Origin: Clostridia bacterium
GTDB taxonomy: Bacteria; Bacillota; Clostridia; Oscillospirales; Acutalibacteraceae
Assembly (NCBI GenBank): GCA_017552845.1
Contig: JAFZOE010000051.1
Coordinates: 1 to 6,158, forward strand
Reading direction: 5' to 3'
Length of the DNA stretch: 6,158 nucleotides
The notes beneath the pieces are model-generated. The model had not been told where the DNA came from. It saw only the letters and a program-made list of their open reading frames with translations, and made no database searches. Made by a program: the position numbers and the translations under genes. Shown piece by piece: positions 1 through 5,565 of the stretch. Position 1 is the first letter of the stretch. Each line of letters starts with the position of its first letter.

Positions 1-642
1 ACCCGTGTATCCTATCCTATCGACCATATCAATGGCATCGTGAAGGGCAAGGTCAACGACCGCAGCGCAGCTCCTGCCGCTAAGAGCGTTATCTTCCTTT
101 CCGCCGACGCTTTCGGCGTTCTGCCTCCGGTATCAATCCTGACTCCCGAGCAGACCAAGTATTACTTCCTCTCCGGTTTCACTGCAAAGCTTGCTGGCAC
201 TGAGCGCGGAATCACCGAGCCCACCCCGACCTTCTCGGCTTGCTTCGGCCAGGCATTCCTTGAGCTTCATCCCACCAAGTATGCGGAAGAGCTTGTCAAG
301 AGAATGGAAAAGAGCGGTGCCAAGGCATACCTCGTAAACACCGGCTGGAACGGCACCGGCAAGCGTATCTCAATCAAAGATACCCGCGGAATTATCGACG
401 CTATCCTTTCGGGCGCTATCAACAACGCTCCGACCAAGACCATCCCCTTCTTCAATCTTGAGGTTCCGACCGAGCTTGAAGGCGTTGCCACCGAGATTCT
501 CGACCCGCGTGACACCTACGCTGACGGCGCAGAGTGGGATGAGAAGGCAAAGGATCTCGCATCAAGATTCATCAACAACTTCAAGAAATATGAAGGCAAC
601 GAGGCAGGCAAAGCACTCGTTCCCGCAGGTCCTCAGCTTTAA
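1..642 (+). CDS. pckA: Phosphoenolpyruvate carboxykinase (ATP), C-terminal part, 5' end outside window
   Basis: The enzyme interconverts oxaloacetate + ATP with PEP + CO2 + ADP in the cytosol. In respiring cells it serves gluconeogenesis; in many gut anaerobes it runs in the carboxylating direction during fermentation to succinate or propionate. Frame 1 is open from base 1, and 213 residues are visible of the roughly 530-540 usual for the family. Hallmarks of the ATP-type enzyme are the opening TRVSYPI (its Arg should be E. coli Arg333), ADAFGVLPPVS (about residues 35-45), GITEPTPTFSACFG (70-83) and the nucleotide-site segment NTGWNGTGKRIS (113-124). The protein ends AGPQL, matching the family C-terminus, so it is complete at this end. 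The GTG at 40 is an internal codon, not a start. A hairpin terminator follows 21 nt after the stop. Identification is by recognition of family motifs and is close to certain; the physiological direction is inference. Confidence 0.97.
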   Translation, partial: TRVSYPIDHINGIVKGKVNDRSAAPAAKSVIFLSADAFGVLPPVSILTPEQTKYYFLSGFTAKLAGTERGITEPTPTFSACFGQAFLELHPTKYAEELVKRMEKSGAKAYLVNTGWNGTGKRISIKDTRGIIDAILSGAINNAPTKTIPFFNLEVPTELEGVATEILDPRDTYADGAEWDEKAKDLASRFINNFKKYEGNEAGKALVPAGPQL

Positions 643-663
643 TAGAAACTTAATAAGAATATA

Positions 664-702
664 CCAAGCCCGCAGGAATTTCCTGCGGGCTTGGCGTTTA
701 TA
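664..702. terminator. Rho-independent terminator of pckA, probably bidirectional
   Basis: A 15-base inverted repeat, CCAAGCCCGCAGGAA (664-678) and its exact complement (680-694), forms a GC-rich hairpin with a very tight turn; in practice the last A-U pairs would open to form the loop. On the plus strand it is followed by CGTTTATATATT, only moderately T-rich. On the minus strand it is followed by TATATTCTTATTAAG, also T-rich. It lies just after pckA and is also the first strong hairpin downstream of the minus-strand remnant at 802-1044, so it may serve both. Confidence 0.88.
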
Positions 703-801
703 TATTCCCGTAATCCCTGACGCAGATGAGTCGAAAATTTAAACTGATACAACTCCCTGATTTGCGATTCCGTTTGCGTCGGGCGGGACTATATGCGATT
801 T

Positions 802-1044
802 TTACGCGGCTTTTTTCTTCTTGCTGACCGCTTTTGTTGCGAGGGCTGTGACGACCGCTCCGATTCCGAGACCGGCAACACCTGCTACGGCAAGGCTGCC
901 TGCGGTAAAGTTTGAACCGGCTGCGCCCGGCTTGGCCGCTTCGGCTGTCTTGAAATAGATCATGATGCTCGGAGCGCCCGAATTCCAGTCATAGAGCTCG
1001 TGGTTGAGATTTGCCGCAGAGCCCGAGCCGAATATGTGGATCAT
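802..1044 (-). pseudogene. C-terminal remnant of a surface/membrane-anchored protein (or an 80-aa tail-anchored small protein)
   Basis: From the ATG at 1044 the frame encodes 80 residues. A polar stretch (about 1-40, including NHELYDWNSG) is followed by a Gly/Ala-rich linker, one hydrophobic segment (about 49-70, LAVAGVAGLGIGAVVTALA) and the basic tail KAVSKKKKAA. This is the usual end of a secreted, membrane-anchored protein of Clostridia. There is no signal peptide, no large extracellular domain and no LPxTG motif. The frame stays open to a TTG at 1146, but that extension crosses the inverted repeat at 1096-1136, is AT-rich and does not resemble protein. No ribosome binding site precedes the ATG at 1044. 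I read it as a truncated gene whose 5' part was lost. The alternative is a real small membrane protein made from the minus-strand promoter at 1049-1077. The family is not recognised. Confidence 0.5.
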
Positions 1045-1048
1045 TACA

Positions 1049-1077
1049 TTTATATAATAACCTATAAAGGGTGACAA
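1049..1077 (-). promoter_or_regulatory. Candidate minus-strand promoter reading into the surface-protein remnant
   Basis: On the minus strand, TTGTCA (1077-1072) and TATAAA (1054-1049) each differ from the sigma-A consensus by one base and are 17 nt apart. Transcription would start near 1044-1042, at or just after the ATG at 1044, so the message would be leaderless or would miss that ATG. The region is AT-rich, so a chance match is possible. Confidence 0.35.
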
Positions 1078-1090
1078 AAAGGTGACAAAT
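1070..1090. repeat. Tandem direct repeat, GGTGACAAA twice with 11-bp period
   Basis: GGTGACAAA occurs at 1070-1078 and again at 1081-1089, one helical turn apart. A third TGACAAA lies at 1141-1147, overlapping the -35 box of the GntR operon. On the minus strand the first copy contains the TTGTCA of the candidate promoter. The role is unknown: activator half-sites or replication slippage are both possible. Confidence 0.5.
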
Positions 1091-1095
1091 AATCC

Positions 1096-1136
1096 GTTAT
1101 CCGAAATCATGCTTTTCTCCGCTTTTTTCGGATAAC
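1096..1136. repeat. Perfect 11-bp inverted repeat just upstream of the GntR operon promoter
   Basis: GTTATCCGAAA (1096-1106) is exactly complementary to TTTCGGATAAC (1126-1136), with a 19-nt spacer. It ends 3 bp before the -35 hexamer at 1140. It is neither a good terminator (AT-rich stem, long loop) nor like the operator at the -10 box. It could be a binding site for a second regulator or a trace of the event that truncated the neighbouring minus-strand gene. Confidence 0.55.
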
Positions 1137-1139
1137 CTC

Positions 1140-1168
1140 TTGACAAACATCTTTCAACTGTGTATAGT
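1140..1168 (+). promoter_or_regulatory. Sigma-A-type promoter of the GntR-ABC-CPBP operon
   Basis: A perfect -35 box TTGACA (1140-1145) is separated by 17 bp from TATAGT (1163-1168), a -10 box with one mismatch. Transcription is predicted to start near 1175, giving a leader of about 30 nt before the ATG at 1204. The -10 box lies inside the repeat cluster that forms the putative operator. Confidence 0.85.
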
Positions 1169-1182
1169 GTATATATACACTA
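1160..1182. promoter_or_regulatory. Putative GntR/YtrA-type operator, 18-bp perfect palindrome over the -10 region
   Basis: TAGTGTATATATACACTA (1165-1182) is a perfect palindrome. Just upstream is a further direct copy of its half-site, so the order is GTGTATA (1160-1166), GTGTATA (1167-1173), TATACAC (1174-1180). The cluster covers the -10 box and the predicted start site, where a bound repressor would block RNA polymerase. AGTGTA/TACACT half-sites match those I recall for B. subtilis YtrA, though the spacing there is longer (about 13 bp; here 4 bp, or 11 bp using the upstream copy). Binding by the product of the next gene is inference. Confidence 0.78.
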
Positions 1183-1203
1183 ATGCGGAATAGTGAGGTA
1201 AGT

Positions 1204-1587
1204 ATGAATATCATTATCAGCAACACATCGGGTATCCCGATATATGAACAGATTGAGGAGCAGATAAAGGCGCAGATAATGTCGGGCGGGCTTCGCGAAG
1301 GCGAGCTTCTCCCCTCAATGAGAGTGCTCGCAAAAGAGCTCAGAATCAGCATTATCACTACAAAACGCGCCTATGAAGAACTTGAGCGCGACGGTTATAT
1401 CTGCACCGTTCAGGGCAGAGGCTGCTTTGTGAACTCGGTCAATGCCGAGCTGGTGAAAGAGAATATGCTTGTCGCGATTCAGGAGTTATTTGAATCCGCT
1501 GTTGATAAGGCGGCAATCGGCAGGATTTCCCTCGACGAGTTGACCGAAACGCTGAAAATCATCTATAAGGAGAAAAACAATGAGTGA
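1204..1587 (+). CDS. GntR-family transcriptional regulator, YtrA subfamily
   Basis: A 127-residue, probably dimeric DNA-binding repressor. The N-terminal winged helix-turn-helix (about residues 11-77) has the GntR signature in order: IPIYEQIEEQIKAQI, LREGELLPSMRVLAKELRIS, TTKRAYEELERDGY and the wing VQGRGCFV. Only about 48 residues follow (80-127), predicted helical, with no effector domain of the FadR or HutC kind. That short tail defines the YtrA subfamily, whose genes usually sit next to ABC transporters they repress. The ATG at 1204 is chosen because GTGAGG (1193-1198) lies 5 nt before it. An in-frame ATG at 1183 sits next to the operator and would leave only about 8 nt of leader. The gene overlaps the ABC ATPase start by 8 nt. 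It probably represses its own promoter through the palindrome at 1165-1182; the inducer is unknown. Confidence 0.93.
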   Translation: MNIIISNTSGIPIYEQIEEQIKAQIMSGGLREGELLPSMRVLAKELRISIITTKRAYEELERDGYICTVQGRGCFVNSVNAELVKENMLVAIQELFESAVDKAAIGRISLDELTETLKIIYKEKNNE

Positions 1588-2461
1588 AATAAATAATGTA
1601 ATAGAATTCAGAAACGCGGTTAAGGATTACGGCGATTTCAGACTGGATAAGATAACTTTCACCGTCCCCGAAGGAAGCGTCTGCGGCTTTATCGGGCAAA
1701 ACGGCGCGGGCAAAACCACGACCATTGCCATGCTGCTTGATATTATCGACAGGGATTCGGGCGATGTCCTGCTTTTCGGCGAGCCGGTTGACGGGAAACA
1801 CGCGCATCTGAGAGAGGATGTCGGAGTAGTCTTTGATGAAATGGGATTTCATGAATTTCTGACGCCCAAACAGATAAATGCCATTCTCAAGAATTCATAT
1901 AAAAACTGGAGCGAGGAGACATTTTTTGAAAATCTCAGAAAATTCTCGTTGCCTTCAAATAAAAAATGCGGCGCGTTTTCGCGCGGAATGAGAATGAAAC
2001 TCCAGATTGCCGCCGCCCTTTCCCACAACGCAAAGCTGCTTGTAATGGATGAGCCGACAAGCGGTCTTGACCCGATAGTCAGAAATGAAATTCTGCAGAT
2101 TTTCAGGGAATTCATGACCGAGGAAAATCATACTATACTTCTCTCCTCCCATATCACCGGCGATCTTGAAAAAATCGCCGACGAAGTGGTATTCATAGAC
2201 GGCGGAAAGATTGTGCTCGCGGGCAATAAGGACGATATTCTCGAAAAGCACGCGCTTCTCAAATGCTCAAATGAAGACACCGCAGGGATAAGCGAATCAG
2301 TGACGGTTTGCAGGCAGGAGGGTGCTTACGGCGCGGAGATACTCGTAAATGACGCAGATGCCTGCAGACGCCTTTATCCCGGCATGGTAATTGAACCCGC
2401 CACTCTCGAGGAGATAATGATAAACTATGTCAACAGGGCAAAAAGCAGCCCTGCCGGCTGA
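1580..2461 (+). CDS. ABC transporter ATP-binding protein (YtrB/BcrA-like)
   Basis: A 293-residue ATPase subunit that would power the two permeases encoded next. Visible motifs are Walker A GQNGAGKT (39-46), the ABC signature as the variant FSRGMR (133-138), Walker B LLVMDEPTSGLD (153-164) and the switch His in LLSSH (H191). At the Q-loop position the sequence reads VGVVFDE (81-87) with no Gln, as in many regulatory or antibiotic-related ABC-2 ATPases of Firmicutes. A C-terminal extension (about 220-293) follows the nucleotide-binding domain. AAGGAG (1567-1572) lies 7 nt before the ATG, and the start overlaps the regulator gene by 8 nt, suggesting translational coupling. Export, or an energy-coupled sensing role, is inferred from the family; no substrate can be named. 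Confidence 0.96.
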   Translation: MSEINNVIEFRNAVKDYGDFRLDKITFTVPEGSVCGFIGQNGAGKTTTIAMLLDIIDRDSGDVLLFGEPVDGKHAHLREDVGVVFDEMGFHEFLTPKQINAILKNSYKNWSEETFFENLRKFSLPSNKKCGAFSRGMRMKLQIAAALSHNAKLLVMDEPTSGLDPIVRNEILQIFREFMTEENHTILLSSHITGDLEKIADEVVFIDGGKIVLAGNKDDILEKHALLKCSNEDTAGISESVTVCRQEGAYGAEILVNDADACRRLYPGMVIEPATLEEIMINYVNRAKSSPAG

Positions 2462-2471
2462 GGAGGCAGTT

Positions 2472-3221
2472 ATGAAAGGTCTTATAATAAAAGATTTATA
2501 CTGCCTTAAAAAACAGTTTGTTATGTTCGCTTTCATAATAACCGGAGTGGTCGCGGTAGCGATTATGTTCGTTCTCAGCGAGCAGTTCGGTAATCTGAGA
2601 GAGACGGTCGCCGGAATGACGGAAGCGGGGTTTGATATAGCTTCAATGGTAAAAATCTCCGTGATGTTTTTCATGCTGCTGCCGCTGGTCTGCACCGGAA
2701 ATATAGCGGATTCATTCGCCGATGACAAGACGGCTTCATTCTATAAAACGGCGGCTTCGCTGCCAGTCCCGGCAGAAAAGAGAGTGCTCTCAAAATTCGT
2801 GACTGCGGTTCTTTTCCTCGCTGCCGGCCTTGCCGTCGATGTTGCAATGGCGGCGGTGATTTCGTCCGTTTCGGATATTATCCTTTTTTCAAAATGCGCG
2901 GGAACTCTCGTTTCGCTTTCAGCCTGCATGCTGATATTCATGTCGTGCGTAATATTGCTGAATTATGCGGGAGTTCCGTCAATGTATTCGACGTTTATTC
3001 CGCTCGGCATTGCGGGAATTTTAATACTCGCCCTGAAAATGAAAGATATTGTAAATGCACTTACAAGCGACGATGTTTCGTCTATTGCGCGGACTTTCAG
3101 AGCTTTGATAAACGCGCTCGAATCGCGCCCGCACATCTTTATGCTCATAGCTGCCGCAACCGCCGTTGTGTGCTGGTTTGCCTCGGTTTGGTTTGCGAAG
3201 AGAAAGAGAGGTGTCGCATAA
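2472..3221 (+). CDS. ABC-2 type transporter permease, first subunit
   Basis: A 249-residue integral membrane protein with about six hydrophobic segments (near 18-36, 60-76, 108-130, 144-164, 172-190 and 222-241). The N-terminus MKGLIIKDLYCLKKQ and the cytoplasmic segment DDKTASFYKTAASLPVPAEK followed by RVLSKF (about 84-109) are typical of the ABC-2 membrane families found with YtrB-like ATPases. A perfect AGGAGG (2461-2466) lies 5 nt before the ATG at 2472. The longer frame starting at 2427 overlaps the ATPase gene and lacks such a site, so it is not used. The gene starts 10 nt after the ATPase stop and overlaps the next gene by one base (TAATG). With its neighbour it probably forms a heterodimeric membrane channel. 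Confidence 0.92.
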   Translation: MKGLIIKDLYCLKKQFVMFAFIITGVVAVAIMFVLSEQFGNLRETVAGMTEAGFDIASMVKISVMFFMLLPLVCTGNIADSFADDKTASFYKTAASLPVPAEKRVLSKFVTAVLFLAAGLAVDVAMAAVISSVSDIILFSKCAGTLVSLSACMLIFMSCVILLNYAGVPSMYSTFIPLGIAGILILALKMKDIVNALTSDDVSSIARTFRALINALESRPHIFMLIAAATAVVCWFASVWFAKRKRGVA

Positions 3222-4003
3222 TGGGCGGTATGCTCTATAAAGATTTTCTCGCCGTAAAGGGTAAAAAAGTTCTTATCATCGTGTTGGTTTGCACTCTGCT
3301 CTTTATCGCTCTGCGCCTTGCGCTTCCTGGCGCGGATATGGTGAAAACCGGCGAAACAGGCGAGGAGACGAGTTTTGCCGACGGCAATATGATTGACGCA
3401 TTTCTCTGGACAGTGCCCTTCTTATTTGCGTTAGCGGGAATCGGGCTCCCGGCCGTATGGATAAAGGGCCTTGTTGCACAGGATGAAAAGAATAAAATAA
3501 GAGCATTCACAAAATCCCTGCCCTTCGGCAAGAACACATATATTGCATCAAAATATATCTTCCTCGCCGTCGCGGTTTATGCGGCAATGTCTATGGAGAT
3601 GATATGGTGTGAAATATTCTTTTCGCGCTCGGGCGACAACTCCTTTACGGATATTGTGAAAACCCTTCAGTCTTTTCTGATTATTCTTTCGAGCGCCTCG
3701 CTTTTTATTTCGGGAATCGAACTCCCGTTTTTCCTTACTCTCGGGAGCAAAAAGGCAACCGGAGTAAAGAGCGCAATTCTCGAGCTCCTCTTCCTTTTTG
3801 TTATCGGCTGGTTCTTCTTCGGAAATCTTGATATATTCGAAAAGATAGATTTATTCAATATGATAGAGTGGACAAATACTCACGGATTTGAGATAAATAT
3901 GATGATTGTCCTGTGCCCGGTTATCGCCTCAATTCTGTATTTTCTATCATATAAGCTGACCTGCGCAATCAACAGAAACAGGGAGGCGGGTATTGATGAA
4001 TAA
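3221..4003 (+). CDS. ABC-2 type transporter permease, second subunit
   Basis: A 260-residue membrane protein with about six hydrophobic segments (near 17-36, 60-83, 108-128, 149-171, 184-201 and 226-246) and a charged C-terminus. It starts MGGMLYKDFLAVKGKK and carries DEKNKIRAFTKSLPFGKNTY plus IASKYI (about 88-113). That segment matches, in position and pattern (D-K...F-K-SLP...SK-), the corresponding stretch of the first permease, so the two look like distant paralogues. The start at 3221 shares one base with the preceding stop, and AGAGG (3207-3211) lies 9 nt upstream. A start at 3230 is possible. The same frame is open back to 2894, but that part is a shadow of the first permease. The last 8 nt overlap the protease gene. 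Confidence 0.9.
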   Translation: MGGMLYKDFLAVKGKKVLIIVLVCTLLFIALRLALPGADMVKTGETGEETSFADGNMIDAFLWTVPFLFALAGIGLPAVWIKGLVAQDEKNKIRAFTKSLPFGKNTYIASKYIFLAVAVYAAMSMEMIWCEIFFSRSGDNSFTDIVKTLQSFLIILSSASLFISGIELPFFLTLGSKKATGVKSAILELLFLFVIGWFFFGNLDIFEKIDLFNMIEWTNTHGFEINMMIVLCPVIASILYFLSYKLTCAINRNREAGIDE

Positions 4004-4898
4004 AGCTCAGAAACAAGCAGAGACAAAAAATCTGCTGATTTATCTCGGCATTACATTCGCGATTTCATGGGCAATGTTCTTTTCGTTCATCATGCCGGGC
4101 AACAGTTTTTTTGACGAAAACGGAAGCCTGAGCGGTATCGGAAATCTTATCTGCACCCTCGGTATGCTCTGCCCCGCCCTCGGCGTAATAATAACCAGAT
4201 TTATCACCAAAGAAGGTTTTAAGCTCTCGGGCGAAGGCTCGATGATGCTCGGCATTGACCTGAAAAACCGTAAATATATCTTTTATATTCTTGCGATACT
4301 GCTACCGTGGGTATATACCGAACTCGGCTATGCCCTGACTGCCGCGCTGAGCCCCGGAGCATTCGATAAGGATTTCTTCGCCGGTGTTACGGATGATGCG
4401 CGAAACGCTTATATGTTCCCGCTGATGGCGATTGTATCCGGCGTATTCTTCTCATTTGGCGGACTCGGCGAGGAGCTCGGCTGGCGCGGATACATGATGC
4501 CGAAACTCATTAATATCTGCGGCACGGGCAAGGCCGTAATTATCGGCGGAATAATCTGGGGAATATGGCACTGGCCGCTGACTTATGTCGGCCACAATTT
4601 CGGAACGGATTACCGGGGCTACCCCTGGGTCGGCTTCGCGGGAATGGCTTTCCTCTGCGTATTTATGGGAATTCTGCTGACTTTCGTTACGGTAAAAACC
4701 GGCTCAGTCTGGCCTGCGGCAATTCTCCACGCGGTAAATAACGCTCAGCCGTCGATAATTCAATTTTTCATAAATCCCGAAAAAATAAAACCGCCGTTTG
4801 ACGAAACGGCAATCAGCTTCCTTATCAGAAATCTCCCGCTGACAATCATCGCTGTCCTCGTATTTTTGCTGTTTATGAGAAAAAAGAAAAGCGCATAA
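3996..4898 (+). CDS. CPBP-family intramembrane glutamic protease (CAAX/Abi, Rce1-like)
   Basis: A 300-residue multi-pass membrane protein. The conserved catalytic motifs are present: EELGWR (EExxxR, E159, E160, R164), IWGIWHW with H192 (motif 2, with Trp in place of the usual Phe) and HAVNN (H245, N249; HxxxN). Hydrophobic segments lie near 12-33, 48-70, 93-118, 140-156, 180-197, 211-234 and 278-294, and the tail is basic (RKKKSA). Eukaryotic relatives cleave after prenylated CAAX Cys; bacterial members are linked to bacteriocin maturation, self-immunity or regulated membrane proteolysis. All catalytic residues appear intact, so activity is likely, but the substrate is unknown. The ATG at 3996 overlaps the permease gene by 8 nt and follows AGGGAGG (3980-3986); a TTG one codon earlier is less likely. 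Placement as the last gene of a transporter operon suggests peptide processing or immunity (inference). Confidence 0.94.
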   Translation: MNKAQKQAETKNLLIYLGITFAISWAMFFSFIMPGNSFFDENGSLSGIGNLICTLGMLCPALGVIITRFITKEGFKLSGEGSMMLGIDLKNRKYIFYILAILLPWVYTELGYALTAALSPGAFDKDFFAGVTDDARNAYMFPLMAIVSGVFFSFGGLGEELGWRGYMMPKLINICGTGKAVIIGGIIWGIWHWPLTYVGHNFGTDYRGYPWVGFAGMAFLCVFMGILLTFVTVKTGSVWPAAILHAVNNAQPSIIQFFINPEKIKPPFDETAISFLIRNLPLTIIAVLVFLLFMRKKKSA

Positions 4899-4935
4899 AA
4901 ACTGCCCGCAAGGTTTTGCCTTGCGGGCTTTCGCT
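4899..4935. terminator. Bidirectional rho-independent terminator between the CPBP gene and hsp20
   Basis: GCCCGCAAGG (4904-4913) and CCTTGCGGGC (4919-4928) form a perfect 10-bp GC-rich stem with the loop TTTTG. On the plus strand TTTCGCTT follows, right after the CPBP stop. On the minus strand the hairpin is followed by AGTTTTTATG, a good T-run for hsp20, whose stop is 13 nt away from the stem. One hairpin thus serves two convergent transcripts. Confidence 0.92.
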
Positions 4936-4941
4936 TATGTT

Positions 4942-5400
4942 TTATTCAATTTCAAGCTTCCTGGCTTCGGGGACTGCGGGCTGTTTCTTGGGAAGGGTGA
5001 GTTTCAGCACGCCGTCTTCGTATTTTGCCTTGATGCCGTCGGCATCGATACCCGAGATATCAAAGGATCTGGTATAGGAGCCGTAGGAACGCTCCATGCG
5101 GATAACCTTATCCTTGCTGTCCTTATCCTCGAATTTGCTGTGTCTTTCCGCCTTGACCGTGAGGCTGTCGCCGTCTATGCTCAGGTTGATATCTTTTTTG
5201 TCAAAGCCGGGCAGGTCTGCTTCGAGCATATAGTGATCGCCTTCATCGGTGATGTCGGTCCTGAATTCGGCAAGCTCTCTGCCGTCAAAGAAACCGCCGA
5301 AGGGGAAGCCGAAAAAGTTCTTTTCAAATTCATCCATCCCTCTGAACGGATTATAGCAGCCGACGGGATGATTTGTATTTCTTCTTGTAAGTTCAAACAT
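4942..5400 (-). CDS. hsp20: Small heat-shock protein, Hsp20/alpha-crystallin family
   Basis: A 152-residue ATP-independent cytosolic chaperone that forms oligomers and holds unfolding proteins for refolding by DnaK/ClpB-type systems. An aromatic N-terminal arm (1-44, rich in Phe and Gly) precedes the alpha-crystallin domain (about 45-138). The domain shows TDITDEGDHYMLEADLPGFD, the INLSIDGDSLTVKAER strand pair, ERSYGSYTRSF and the signature A-KYEDGVLKLTLPK. The C-terminal tail carries KLEIE, a version of the oligomerising I-x-I motif. The start is the ATG at 5400 because AGGAGGT (5413-5407) lies 6 nt upstream; an in-frame extension to 5439 encodes the leader and is not used. It is monocistronic, convergent with the CPBP operon, and carries a perfect CIRCE element in its promoter, so HrcA repression relieved on heat or misfolding stress is expected. 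Confidence 0.96.
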   Translation of the reverse strand: MFELTRRNTNHPVGCYNPFRGMDEFEKNFFGFPFGGFFDGRELAEFRTDITDEGDHYMLEADLPGFDKKDINLSIDGDSLTVKAERHSKFEDKDSKDKVIRMERSYGSYTRSFDISGIDADGIKAKYEDGVLKLTLPKKQPAVPEARKLEIE

Positions 5401-5417
5401 AATAATACCTCCTGTTT

Positions 5418-5470
5418 GCGGTATTGACCGCTTTTTCATTCTTATTCTTGTGTCCTGTCCCTTCTGACAG
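5418..5470 (-). other. Two small hairpins in the hsp20 5' leader, one just upstream of the ribosome binding site
   Basis: Read as mRNA (minus strand), CTGTC/GACAG (5470-5466 and 5459-5455, loop of 6) and GCGGT/ACCGC (5431-5427 and 5422-5418, loop of 4) can form. The second ends 4 nt before the AGGAGGT site. Neither covers the ribosome binding site, and I see no convincing anti-Shine-Dalgarno strand, so a thermosensor is only a possibility; they may simply stabilise the leader. Confidence 0.4.
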
Positions 5471-5482
5471 CTTAATGATAAA

Positions 5483-5516
5483 TCACAAAAATATACTTTT
5501 TGTTATTCTTTTGTGA
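5483..5516. repeat. AT-rich inverted repeat TCACAAAA-N18-TTTTGTGA in the hsp20 leader
   Basis: Perfect 8-bp arms lie at 5483-5490 and 5509-5516. An alternative, tighter hairpin, ACAAAAA/TTTTTGT with a 5-nt loop, lies at 5485-5503. Both fall inside the predicted untranslated leader of hsp20. In such AT-rich DNA they could be chance; a protein-binding site is possible. Confidence 0.4.
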
Positions 5517-5531
5517 ATAAATTGTAAATTG

Positions 5532-5558
5532 TTAGCACTCTGTAAATATGAGTGCTAA
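5532..5558. promoter_or_regulatory. CIRCE operator (HrcA binding site)
   Basis: TTAGCACTC (5532-5540), a 9-nt spacer and GAGTGCTAA (5550-5558) match the CIRCE consensus TTAGCACTC-N9-GAGTGCTAA at all 18 positions. It begins about 8 bp after the predicted hsp20 -10 box, so it covers the predicted transcription start. HrcA bound here would block hsp20, and loss of HrcA activity when GroEL is occupied would release it. It lies about 57 bp upstream of the -35 box of the divergent gene, so effects there are less likely. Confidence 0.97.
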
Positions 5559-5565
5559 ATATCGG

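Noticed and set aside
727..828. Short plus-strand ORF of 33 codons starting at the ATG at 727
   Set aside because: No ribosome binding site, Arg-rich non-protein-like sequence, and it runs into the antisense of the surface-protein remnant.
1183..1203. Upstream in-frame ATG for the GntR regulator at 1183
   Set aside because: It sits right against the operator, would leave about 8 nt of leader and has no ribosome binding site; the ATG at 1204 has GTGAGG in front and begins at the normal family N-terminus.
2894..3220. 109-codon N-terminal extension of the second permease frame
   Set aside because: It overlaps the first permease entirely, is Cys/Arg-rich and unlike protein, and the TAATG junction at 3219-3223 with an upstream AGAGG marks the real start.
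664..4928. Similar hairpins at 664-694 and 4904-4928 as copies of a mobile repeat
   Set aside because: They share only the CCCGCA core typical of GC-rich terminators; flanks differ and both sit exactly where terminators are needed.
4921..5427. Long plus-strand open frame of 168 codons opposite hsp20
   Set aside because: It is the antisense shadow of the alpha-crystallin gene, which has clear family motifs, a ribosome binding site and a promoter on the minus strand.
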